Assembly: GCA_020847445.1 (NCBI GenBank)
Contig: JADLBY010000154.1
Location: 1 to 63,045 of the forward strand
Reading direction: 5' to 3'
Source: Sphingomonadaceae bacterium
GTDB taxonomy: Bacteria; Pseudomonadota; Alphaproteobacteria; Sphingomonadales; Sphingomonadaceae
DNA: 63,045 nucleotides
The notes under the pieces are model-generated. The model was not told the DNA's origin, did no database searches, and saw only the letters and a list, made by a program, of their open reading frames with translations. A program made the translations under genes and the position numbers. Below, in pieces: positions 46,960-54,291 of the stretch; positions within the stretch are counted from its first letter, which is position 1, and each line of letters starts with the position of its first letter.

Positions 46960-47682
46960 ATGACCGGCAAAACCCCGCTTCCCGCCCTCGTCGCGCTCAT
47001 CTTGCTCTCGGGCGGCTGCGCGGCGCAACCCTTGGCGCGCGGCGGCACGGCGCCCAGCGCCAATCCGAGCGCGATCATCGCGGCGGAGATCGCCTTCAAC
47101 CGGCTTGCGCAGGAAAAGGGATTTGGTGCGGCACAGAAGGAAACCGGGGCGAAGGACGCCATCGTCTTCCTGCCCCGACCCACCCGGCTCGAAGATGCGC
47201 TGAAGCAAAAGCAGGCGGGCGAAGCCACGCCCAAATGGCAACCGCACAAGGCCTTCATGTCCTGCGATGGCAAGACCGGCGTCACCACCGGCGCCTGGCA
47301 ACTGGCAGATGGCAAGACCGGATATTTCACCACCGTCTGGCAGTGGCAGGAAAAGGGACAGCGCCCCAGAAACGCCCCGGCCGCCTTCATCGGCAAGGGC
47401 GAGTGGAAATGGGTGCTCGACCATGGCGATGCCCTGACCGCCCCGATAACCGCGCCCGAATTGATCGAAACGCGCGTCGCCAGTTGCAAGGGAAAGCCGA
47501 GTGCCCCGCTGTCCGCCCCGCCGGAGGGCGCGACGATGAAAATGGGGCTGTCGTTCGACCAGAGCCTCAACTTCACCTGGATCGTGCAGCCGGATGGCAG
47601 CCGTTCGGTTGTGGTGCGGCTGTGGAACGGCACCGGCTTTGACACCGTGATCGCCGATACGGTGGCGGCCCGCACCCCGTGA
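46960..47682 (+). CDS. Lipoprotein with probable NTF2/SnoaL-like fold
   Basis: A 240-residue protein with a lipoprotein signal (LILLSGGC, Cys20). The body AAEIAFNRLAQEKGFGAAQ opens like SnoaL/DUF4440-type NTF2-fold proteins, followed by AFMSCDGKTGVTTGAWQL and FTTVWQWQEKG strands and KWVLDHGDAL. Two further cysteines (MSC, ASC) may pair. No catalytic role is visible. It starts seven bases after folD and is coupled to marC by GTGA, so the three form one unit. Confidence 0.75.
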   Translation: MTGKTPLPALVALILLSGGCAAQPLARGGTAPSANPSAIIAAEIAFNRLAQEKGFGAAQKETGAKDAIVFLPRPTRLEDALKQKQAGEATPKWQPHKAFMSCDGKTGVTTGAWQLADGKTGYFTTVWQWQEKGQRPRNAPAAFIGKGEWKWVLDHGDALTAPITAPELIETRVASCKGKPSAPLSAPPEGATMKMGLSFDQSLNFTWIVQPDGSRSVVVRLWNGTGFDTVIADTVAARTP

Positions 47683-48302
47683 TCGATCTTTTCATCTCTG
47701 CCTTCATCACCTTTTTCGTGGTGATCGATCCGCCGGGCTGCGCGCCGATCTATGCCAGCCTGACACAGGGTGCCAGCGCCCAGCAGCGGCGCGGCATGGC
47801 GATCCGCGCCTCGTTCATCGCCGCCGTCATCCTGTTCGTATTTGCGCTGTTCGGCGAAGACCTGCTCGGCGCGCTGCATATCGAGCTTGACAGTTTCCGC
47901 ATCGCGGGCGGCGTGATGCTGTTCCTGATTGCCATCGACATGGTCTTTGAAAAGCGCACCGAACGGCGGGAGGAACGCGCGCAGAAGATCATCGAAACCC
48001 CCGAGATCGAGGATGTTTCGGTCTTTCCCATGGCGATGCCGATGATCGCCGGGCCGGGTTCGATCGCCTCCGTCATGTTGCTGATGAGCCAGAATGAAGG
48101 GCTTGACCGTTCGCTGGTGGTGCTCGGCGCACTGGCCGCGGTGCTGGTGCTGACACTGATCGCGCTGGTCGCCGCCGGGCCGATCATGCGCGTGCTCGGT
48201 GCCAAGGCCGAAGCGGTGATCACGCGCCTGCTGGGCGTGCTGCTGGGTGCGCTGGCCGCGCAGTTCGTGATCGACGGGTTGCGGGCGAGTTTCGCCGCCT
48301 AG
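47679..48302 (+). CDS. MarC family integral membrane protein
   Basis: A 207-residue, six-helix membrane protein of the MarC/UPF0056 family. The conserved segment FFVVIDPPGCAPIYASLTQG (residues 12-31), FRIAGGVMLFLIAIDMVF and MAMPMIAGPGSIASVMLLM are present. The function of the family is not settled. It begins with GTG, overlapping the lipoprotein stop. Confidence 0.93.
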   Translation: MIDLFISAFITFFVVIDPPGCAPIYASLTQGASAQQRRGMAIRASFIAAVILFVFALFGEDLLGALHIELDSFRIAGGVMLFLIAIDMVFEKRTERREERAQKIIETPEIEDVSVFPMAMPMIAGPGSIASVMLLMSQNEGLDRSLVVLGALAAVLVLTLIALVAAGPIMRVLGAKAEAVITRLLGVLLGALAAQFVIDGLRASFAA

Positions 48303-48311
48303 GGTCAGGCG

Positions 48312-48929
48312 CTATTGCAGGGTCACCCGGTCGTCCGAACCGTCGTGACGCCCGAAAAACTGCATCAGCTGGATGATCAGTTCGCTGCGCGCCGACAGCC
48401 CGCGCGATTCGAGCAGCGCCTGTTTGGCCGCAACGTCAAAGGGCGCGATCTGCGCAACAACATTGACGAGCGAGAAATCGTCGAGCTGACCCACGGCTGT
48501 CCAGTCAACCGCATAACCCTGCGCATCGGCAAAGCGGCGGGACTCCATTTCGAGCGCCGCGCGCTCGCCAAGCGACAGCGTTTCACCCAGCTCATCCTCT
48601 TCCCACAACTCGGCCTCGACCTGGCGGAACGCTGTCGAAACCTCCAGTTCGCGCCGGACGGTAAAGCGCTGCAGGCCTTCGAGCACGATATTGTAGCGCC
48701 CGTCGTCGAGCGCCTCTACATCGCCGATCCGCCCGAGGCAGCCGACGGCGAACAGCGCAGGCACATCGCCGTCGCCTCTCGGCTGGATCATCCCGATCAT
48801 CCGGTCCCGCGCCAGCGCATCGCCGACCAGCGCGCGATAGCGCGGCTCGAAAATATGCAGCGGCAATTGCATTTCGGGCAGCAGGATCGCGCCACCCAGT
48901 GGAAAGATCGAGATGCGCCTGACCGTCAT
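48312..48929 (-). CDS. LON N-terminal (substrate-binding) domain protein
   Basis: A 205-residue protein consisting of a LON-N/PUA-like domain only: ISIFPLGGAILLPEMQLPLHIFEPRYRALV (quoted in part: FPLGGAILLPEMQLPL), GCLGRIGDVEAL, GRYNIVLEGLQRF. No ATPase or protease is attached, as usual for this bacterial family. Its role is unknown, perhaps in recognising unfolded proteins. ATG 48929 shares one base with the stop of the upstream thioredoxin-TPR gene, so the two are coupled. Confidence 0.88.
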   Translation of the reverse strand: MTVRRISIFPLGGAILLPEMQLPLHIFEPRYRALVGDALARDRMIGMIQPRGDGDVPALFAVGCLGRIGDVEALDDGRYNIVLEGLQRFTVRRELEVSTAFRQVEAELWEEDELGETLSLGERAALEMESRRFADAQGYAVDWTAVGQLDDFSLVNVVAQIAPFDVAAKQALLESRGLSARSELIIQLMQFFGRHDGSDDRVTLQ

Positions 48930-49831
48930 CAACCGAAAAGGATCGCAGACAATCTGCGCCGCGTGGCCGCGACCCAGGGGTCTTCCAGACCGATCATGCT
49001 GAAGATTTCAAGCAACCGGCTGCGCGCTGCACCATCTTCCCATTCGCGGTCGGCCGCAACGATGGCGAGCAGGGCATCGGCCGCACCGTCGCGGTCGCCC
49101 GCCGCCATCAGCGCATTGGCCAGATCGAAACGTGCCTGAAAATTGCCGGGATCGGCATCAACCGCCGCCTTCAGCGCGCGCACCTCTTCCGGATCGCGCG
49201 CCTCGGCGGCGATCGAGAGCATCGTGCCGACCCGATCGAACGCCGGATCGGCGCGCTGTTCGTCCGACAGGCTGGCATGGATCGCCTGTGCCTCGTCCTT
49301 GCGGCCGAGCGCGATCAGCGCCTCGATCATGCCCGCCAGCGCCGCCTTATGCGCCGGATCGTGCCCCAGAATTTCGGTGAAGATCGCATAAGCCTCTTCA
49401 TTCGCTCCCTCGGCAAGCGCCGCGGTTCCCGCTGCGGCGACTTCATCAAGGCTCGGGCCTGCATCGGCACCGCCTGCCTGCACGGGCAGCTTGGCGAGCA
49501 GTTGGTCAAGCATCGCTGCCAGTTGCGGTTCGGTGCGGGCATTGGTCAGATCGGCCACCGGTTGCCCCTGGAACATGGCATAGACGGTGGGGATCGACCG
49601 GATCTGGAATTGCGCGGCGATGAACTTGTTCTCGTCGACATTGACCTTGGCGAGGACCACGCCCTTGTCGGCATAGTCGGCAGCCACCTTTTCGAGCACG
49701 GGGGTCAGCTGCTTGCACGGCCCGCACCAGTCGGCCCAGAAATCGAGAATGACGAGCCTGGTCATCGACGGTTCGACAATCTCGTCGCGGAACGCCTGTA
49801 CCGCTTTCTGTTCTTCGGTGGTCAAACCCAT
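48929..49831 (-). CDS. Thioredoxin-TPR co-chaperone (CnoX/YbbN-like)
   Basis: A 300-residue protein: a thioredoxin domain (about 15-120) with the active site WADWCGPCK (Cys at about 45 and 48) and the cis-Pro in IRSIPTVY, then a TPR-like helical domain (about 140-300). CnoX-type chaperedoxins shield substrates in oxidative stress and pass them to GroEL. ATG 49831 begins MGLTTEEQK; the longer open frame to 49927 is not needed. It precedes the LON-N gene in a likely two-gene unit for protein quality control. Confidence 0.9.
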   Translation of the reverse strand: MGLTTEEQKAVQAFRDEIVEPSMTRLVILDFWADWCGPCKQLTPVLEKVAADYADKGVVLAKVNVDENKFIAAQFQIRSIPTVYAMFQGQPVADLTNARTEPQLAAMLDQLLAKLPVQAGGADAGPSLDEVAAAGTAALAEGANEEAYAIFTEILGHDPAHKAALAGMIEALIALGRKDEAQAIHASLSDEQRADPAFDRVGTMLSIAAEARDPEEVRALKAAVDADPGNFQARFDLANALMAAGDRDGAADALLAIVAADREWEDGAARSRLLEIFSMIGLEDPWVAATRRRLSAILFG

Positions 49832-49959
49832 GCTGGCCAAGTTACTGCTCCCGATATGCGAATCGATTTCGCGCCCTATGTGGGGTGCGGCGCGGATATG
49901 CCAAGAGAATGCGCCCCGCACCGACAAAAAAGCAAAGCAATTTTGCCATGATAAAGGGC

Positions 49960-49988
49960 TTGCAGCCCCGTATATCGCCTGCTAATGG
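49960..49988 (+). promoter_or_regulatory. Possible promoter of tRNA-Gly
   Basis: TTGCAG at 49960-49965 and TAATGG at 49983-49988, spaced by 17 bases, lie about 43 bases upstream of the tRNA. The -10 matches poorly, so this is tentative. Confidence 0.3.
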
Positions 49989-50030
49989 CGCGCCTCACCC
50001 GCTGGACATCACCCGATTCCAGCCGCCAGA

Positions 50031-50105
50031 GCGGGCGTAGCTCAGGGGTAGAGCACAACCTTGCCAAGGTTGGGGTCGAGGGTTCGAATCCCTTCGCCCG
50101 CTCCA
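50031..50105 (+). tRNA. tRNA-Gly (anticodon GCC)
   Basis: The 75-base sequence folds as a cloverleaf: acceptor GCGGGCG with CGCCCGC, D-arm GCTC/GAGC, anticodon arm CAACC TTGCCAA GGTTG with anticodon GCC, T-arm with GGTTCGAATCC, discriminator T and an encoded CCA at 50103-50105. It reads GGC and GGU codons. The 3' half of tRNA genes is a favoured attachment site of tyrosine integrases, and the region to its right is accessory. Confidence 0.97.
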
Positions 50106-50330
50106 GTTTTCTTTAAAGATATCAATCGTGTAGATCCGCGTTGCGCGGCGTTGGCCTGCTTACATGTGCAGTAGCATGTTGATGTGTCAGCACGCTGTAA
50201 GCACGGCCAAGCGTTTGCTGCGTGCGTTGAACGTTTGCGACCGTAAGCCATTTCGCTCAGTTGGATCGTGGCTACACGGTCGCGTGAATTCCACTATCGG
50301 CTTTTCATGCGTAGCTGGGCATCGAGTCGG
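50106..50330. other. Non-coding accessory stretch right of the tRNA
   Basis: 225 bases without a gene I can support; short frames here have no recognisable product. It starts with an A/T-richer stretch and contains no clear terminator or direct repeat of the tRNA 3' end. It is probably debris of earlier integrations. Confidence 0.4.
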
Positions 50331-50543
50331 GGGAAACACCCGGCGGGCATTGCCTTCCAGAATGACGTGTCGTTCGACCTCGCCGATATCGAGCGTGTCG
50401 ATGTAGCGTTTGGTATCGTCGAAATAGAACCCGGTGGGAGGAACGATCCCGCTCACCGCACCACCCATCTCGCTACCGAACAGGATGTTCTTGTTGTCGA
50501 TCACGTCGGCCAGCAGATCGACGCCGGACTGGTGATAGACGCA
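50331..50543 (-). pseudogene. LigJ-like amidohydrolase remnant (4-oxalomesaconate hydratase type), C-terminal piece
   Basis: The minus-strand reading frame gives about 71 residues like the C-terminal end of metal-dependent amidohydrolases of the 4-oxalomesaconate hydratase (LigJ) group: CVYHQSGVDLLADVID, NILFGSEMGGAV, FYFDDTKRYIDTLDIG, ending EGNARRVFP. The usual GSEMVGAVRGID context is slightly altered. The N-terminal three quarters are missing, and after RRVFP the frame continues with unrelated residues. LigJ acts in the protocatechuate 4,5-cleavage route. It abuts the integrase remnant on the other strand. Confidence 0.72.
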
Positions 50544-50767
50544 GACTGCATGATCTTCGCAGGACGCTCGCAACAGGTTTTCAGCGCCTTGGAGTCCGCT
50601 TCGAAGTCACCGAGGCCGTGCTGAACCACGTGGGCGGCTCGCGCGCCGGCGTCGCTGGCATTTATCAGCGGCATGATTGGAAGGTCGAGAAGCGCCAAGC
50701 CCTCGATCTTTGGAATGATCACATCGCCGCTCTCTTGGGTGGCGCTCTCGCTTCACCCATCGGGTAG
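50537..50767 (+). pseudogene. Tyrosine integrase remnant, C-terminal catalytic end
   Basis: Plus-strand frame 2 encodes RLHDLRRTLATGFQRLG (box with catalytic His and Arg), EVTEAVLNHVGGSRAG (second His) and GIYQRHDW with the nucleophile Tyr, then a normal-looking tail ending at TAG 50765-50767. The N-terminal and most of the catalytic domain are missing. The join with the LigJ-like piece is at about 50540-50546. The pattern H-x-x-R...H...Y is that of phage-type integrases commonly found next to tRNA genes. No start codon or Shine-Dalgarno serves it. Confidence 0.85.
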
Positions 50768-50801
50768 AGTAATTCGCAATTGCTTCCGCTAATAAATTCG
50801 A

Positions 50802-51428
50802 ATGACGAAACGTGGTCGCCCTCCGCATCCAGACATTCTCACTCCAGCCGAATGGAGGGTCGTCGAAGGTGTCCGGCATGGGCTGACCAATCCGGCCATC
50901 GCCGCCCGGTGTGAACTCACGCTTGATGCCGTCAAGTTTCATGTCAGCAGCGCATTGGGCAAGCTCGGCCTGAGTTCGCGTCAAGAGCTGCAGCAATGGT
51001 CCGGTGTCCGCGCCGACAGCGCTCTTGCCACAGCAAAGCGTCCAGATGGATCGGCTGATTGGTCTTTGGGACAAGTGTCACGCACGACCCACAATCTGCC
51101 AGCGATGGCGGATTGGCTACGCGACGTGGTCGGGCTGTCGGAGGTAATGCGCTTCGAAAGCGCGGCGTTTTTCGATTGCGGTGGAGTGAGACTTTATCTT
51201 TCGGTTGGCGACCCGGCGAACAACTCAATTCTGTATTTTCGTGTCGGGGATATCGAGGCTGAGGTTGAGAAGCTGCGCGCCAAGGGCGTGACCATAAGGA
51301 GCGCGCCGCACCGCATCCACGTCCATGATGACGGGACAGAAGAGTGGATGGCCTTTTTGAATGACCCGGACGGAGGTCATTTGGGCTTGATGAGCGTCAT
51401 TTCCAAGAAAGATGGAGAAAGTGTATGA
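50802..51428 (+). CDS. LuxR-type HTH fused to a VOC domain
   Basis: A 208-residue two-domain protein. Residues about 12-65 are a GerE/LuxR DNA-binding helix-turn-helix (LTPAEWRVVEGVRHGLTN, DAVKFHVSSALGKLGLSSRQ). Residues about 88-200 are a VOC fold: VSRTTHNLPAMADWLRDVVG, AFFDCGGVRLYLSVGD, LYFRVGDIEAEVEKLRAKGV and FLNDPDGGHLGLMSV. This suggests a transcription factor whose VOC part binds a small ligand. The next gene encodes a secreted VOC protein and overlaps it by ATGA, so regulator and enzyme or binder may share the ligand. No response-regulator domain is present. Confidence 0.88.
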   Translation: MTKRGRPPHPDILTPAEWRVVEGVRHGLTNPAIAARCELTLDAVKFHVSSALGKLGLSSRQELQQWSGVRADSALATAKRPDGSADWSLGQVSRTTHNLPAMADWLRDVVGLSEVMRFESAAFFDCGGVRLYLSVGDPANNSILYFRVGDIEAEVEKLRAKGVTIRSAPHRIHVHDDGTEEWMAFLNDPDGGHLGLMSVISKKDGESV

Positions 51429-51877
51429 AAGGCCTGCTTGCCATTCCCCTGATTCTTGCAGTGCTCCCGACGACAGCGACAGCCCAGAGCTCAGCCGCGC
51501 CAGTGCTTAGTGAAGCCCGCTTCGAGCAGGTTGCGCTGACGGTTACCGACGTAGATGCCGCACGGACATTCTACCGCGACCGTCTGGGGCTGCGTCTGAT
51601 GTTCGAAGCGAACAATATGCTGTTCTTCGATGTCGGCGGAACGCGGCTGATGATTGCAAGAGATGAGGCGCGGAAGCGCCCGGAACGGCCTGGTGGCATT
51701 CTTTACTTTCATGTTGAAGATTTTGCGGCCGCCCTTGTCCGCCTGCAAGGCACGCGTGCGACCTTGGTTGGTGCGGTCGAAACGGTGCAGACGACAGGAT
51801 CCGGATCGCTCAGGCTTCAGCAATTTGAGGATGCCGACGGCAACATGCTCGCAATCATGGGCTTCGTGCCGCGCTGA
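51425..51877 (+). CDS. Exported VOC-family protein
   Basis: A 150-residue protein with a signal peptide (MKGLLAIPLILAVLPTTATA) and one VOC domain: EQVALTVTDVDAARTFYRDR, LFFDVGGTRLMIARDE, LYFHVEDFAAAL, QQFEDADGNMLAIMGF. Similarity in strand order to the VOC half of the protein encoded directly upstream suggests a duplicated pair. It is probably periplasmic; metal ligands are not clear, so an enzyme or a binding protein are both possible. Confidence 0.86.
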   Translation: MKGLLAIPLILAVLPTTATAQSSAAPVLSEARFEQVALTVTDVDAARTFYRDRLGLRLMFEANNMLFFDVGGTRLMIARDEARKRPERPGGILYFHVEDFAAALVRLQGTRATLVGAVETVQTTGSGSLRLQQFEDADGNMLAIMGFVPR

Positions 51878-51956
51878 TCGATATTCTCCGCAGGGCCTTT
51901 GCTTCAAGCGCAAGCTTCGGGACGTGAATTGTTCAACGCTTTGTTAGCCGAGGTGC

Positions 51957-53381
51957 ATGAAGCCCAAATCTACCCTCTTTCGCGCCGCAGAACATGCGGC
52001 ATCTTATCTCGATGGCCTATCAACTCACCCAGTCGGAGCGACAACCACTGCTGATGATCTGCGCCAACGCTTGGCGCTCGCCTTGCCAGAGACCGGCACC
52101 GATCCAGCCCGCGTCATCGACGATCTCGTCGAGCAAACACGCGGTGGCCATCTAGGTTCGGCTGGCGGACGCTTCTTTGCATGGGTGATCGGAGGAGCGT
52201 TGCCGTCAGCTCTGGCAGCTGATTGGCTCACCTCGACGTGGGACAATAACGCGGCCCTTTATGCTTGCGGGCCTGCCGCAGCAGTCGTTGAGGAAGTTGC
52301 CGGAAGTTGGGTCAAACAACTTCTAGGCCTCCCGATGAACTCGTCCTTCGCGTTCACTACAGGCTGCCAGATGGCGCATGTGACTTGCCTTGCTGCAGCG
52401 CGCCATTCGATTTTGCGTGATGTTGGGTGGGATGTCGAGGCAGACGGACTGCAAGGCGCTCCATCGATCCGTGTGATCACGAGCGAGCATTGTCACGGTT
52501 CGATCGAGCGCGCTGTTCGCTTTTTAGGTCTGGGCAAGAATAGCATCGTTGCACTCGCGACGGGCGCAGATGCGCGGGTCAGGCCCGATACTCTCGAGGC
52601 GAGTTTGGCTCAAGGCGAGCCTACCCTTGTGGTGCTTGACGCGGCAGACCTCAATGTCGGAGCGATCGACCCGTTCGACGAACTTATACCAATCGCAAAG
52701 GCCCATGGGGCCTGGGTTCATGTCGATGGTGCATTCGGTCTATGGGCGCGGGCGAGCAAGCATGCACCCAGGCTCGCAGGTGTCGAACTCGCCGACTCAT
52801 GGGCGACGGACGCTCACAAATGGTTGAACACGCCAAAGGACAACGGAATCGCCATTATCCGCGACAGCTCGGCCCATCGTGCAGCGATGAGCGTGAGCGC
52901 GGCCTATCTTTCGTCACCGGGCGAGGTTCGCGACCAGATCGATTGGACGCCCGATTGGACCCGGAGGGCGCGAGGTTTCGCAGTTTATGCGGCGATCCGT
53001 GAACTAGGGCGAGATGGGATTGCCGACCTTGTCGAGCGCTGCTGCCGCTTCGCCGAAGAGCTGGCTAACGGATTTGCTTCAATCCCTGGCGTCGAGCTCG
53101 TAGCAGCGCCCACACTGAATCAGGCGCTTGTGCGATTCATTCATCCCGACCCCTGCGCCAGTGTAAACGAGCAAGATGGATGGAATGACAAGATCATAGA
53201 CGCCCTCAATCGCGAGGGGACAGCGTTCTTCAGCGGCTCGCGCTGGAGCGGGTTGAGGGTGATGCGCATCAGTGTAGTCAACTGGCAAACAACAAGCGAT
53301 GATGTCGTAAAGACACTCGAAGCTGCTGAGCGCGTTATTGAGACTGAGCGGGGCAATGCGATCGTTCTTCGTCCTGTTTAA
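51957..53381 (+). CDS. Group II PLP-dependent decarboxylase
   Basis: A 474-residue fold-type I PLP enzyme of the aromatic/acidic amino-acid decarboxylase group. Seen: TTGCQMAHVTCLAAARHSIL, ITSEHCHGSIERAVRFLGLG (His stacking on PLP), WVHVDGAFGLWA (Asp) and the lysine in WATDAHKWLNTPKDNG (about residue 290). It is expected to decarboxylate an L-amino acid; which one cannot be said, and some relatives act as aldehyde synthases. It is followed convergently by an AraC gene whose stop overlaps this one by four bases (TTAA). Confidence 0.9.
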   Translation: MKPKSTLFRAAEHAASYLDGLSTHPVGATTTADDLRQRLALALPETGTDPARVIDDLVEQTRGGHLGSAGGRFFAWVIGGALPSALAADWLTSTWDNNAALYACGPAAAVVEEVAGSWVKQLLGLPMNSSFAFTTGCQMAHVTCLAAARHSILRDVGWDVEADGLQGAPSIRVITSEHCHGSIERAVRFLGLGKNSIVALATGADARVRPDTLEASLAQGEPTLVVLDAADLNVGAIDPFDELIPIAKAHGAWVHVDGAFGLWARASKHAPRLAGVELADSWATDAHKWLNTPKDNGIAIIRDSSAHRAAMSVSAAYLSSPGEVRDQIDWTPDWTRRARGFAVYAAIRELGRDGIADLVERCCRFAEELANGFASIPGVELVAAPTLNQALVRFIHPDPCASVNEQDGWNDKIIDALNREGTAFFSGSRWSGLRVMRISVVNWQTTSDDVVKTLEAAERVIETERGNAIVLRPV

Positions 53382-54229
53382 GCACTGAGCAAGAGTTGCG
53401 CCGCAACGGCTTCATCAAAGCCGTTGACGATCAAGTCGCCAGAGAGCTTCAAACGCTTGTAGTCACGGGGCGAAATGCCCGTGAACCGCCGGAACTCGCG
53501 ACTGAAATGCGCATGATCGGCAAACAGGTTGCTCGCTTCGCTAATTGATCCTGTGCCGTAGAGCGAAATCCAGCCTTGCTCGATCCTCAGCAGGTTCAAC
53601 AGCTCTTTGGGTGCCAGGCCGATCTCGTCACGCATGATCGTACGAAATTGCCGCGGACCCAGATCGAGGCTCTCAGCAAATTGCCCAATCTCGCCAAAAG
53701 GCAAGGCGCGCATGTTGCCGTGCAACGCGGACAGGGCTGAAACCCTGACTCGTGACGGAGATCGGGCTAATCTGGTTTCGGCCCATTGCTCAAAAATCAG
53801 CAGGCGGCTGTGAAAGTCGCCGGCTTCCTCGATAGCATCGACGACGCCATCGCTGTCAGCGAGCACGGCGCCGAGGTCTGCGTCAGAATTCACCAGAGCA
53901 GCCACCGGACAGTCGAGCAAGGTGCGCGCGCCCAAAGGAGTGAGCTGGACTAGAAACCAGTCCGTCACCGCGCCAACCCGGTGTTGGTAGCAGGCAGTCT
54001 TTGGGCCAAAAACGGTAGCTCTTCGAAGCGGACGGATATCGCCTCCTACTGACGTATTAACTTCATGATCGCCGAAATTGAAAAATATTTCGCAGTTCAT
54101 GTTTGGAAAAATGCGGTACGTGCTCGGCACATTACGCGAGCTTCGACCAATAGCGTTGATCACCCAGGGACGAAGCCAGTTCTGCGGTGCCCTTCGTACA
54201 TTTCGTGGGTTGATTGCCGATTTGTTCAA
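53378..54229 (-). CDS. AraC-family transcriptional regulator
   Basis: A 283-residue regulator. The N-terminal half (about 1-170; NMNCEIFFNFGDHEV, DWFLVQLTPLGARTLL) resembles the sensor part of DUF6597-type AraC proteins. The C-terminal HTH pair has ESLDLGPRQFRTIMRDEIGL and SEASNLFADHAHFSREFRRF with TGISPRDYK. It could control the S9 peptidase divergently read from 54292 or the decarboxylase it faces. Base composition matches the island. Confidence 0.88.
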   Translation of the reverse strand: MNKSAINPRNVRRAPQNWLRPWVINAIGRSSRNVPSTYRIFPNMNCEIFFNFGDHEVNTSVGGDIRPLRRATVFGPKTACYQHRVGAVTDWFLVQLTPLGARTLLDCPVAALVNSDADLGAVLADSDGVVDAIEEAGDFHSRLLIFEQWAETRLARSPSRVRVSALSALHGNMRALPFGEIGQFAESLDLGPRQFRTIMRDEIGLAPKELLNLLRIEQGWISLYGTGSISEASNLFADHAHFSREFRRFTGISPRDYKRLKLSGDLIVNGFDEAVAAQLLLSA

Positions 54230-54291
54230 GACTGGAAGCTCCCGCTTGGTCTATGACATGCTATGGTTTTATCGCTGGAAAGCAAAATAAT

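Noticed and set aside
50031-50105. A second copy of the tRNA-Gly 3' end as right attachment site
   Set aside because: I found no repeat of its T-arm and CCA end elsewhere in the window; the other boundary must lie outside, if it exists.
50164-50406. Short plus-strand frames right of the tRNA
   Set aside because: No homology or ribosome site; the stretch lies partly over the LigJ-like remnant.
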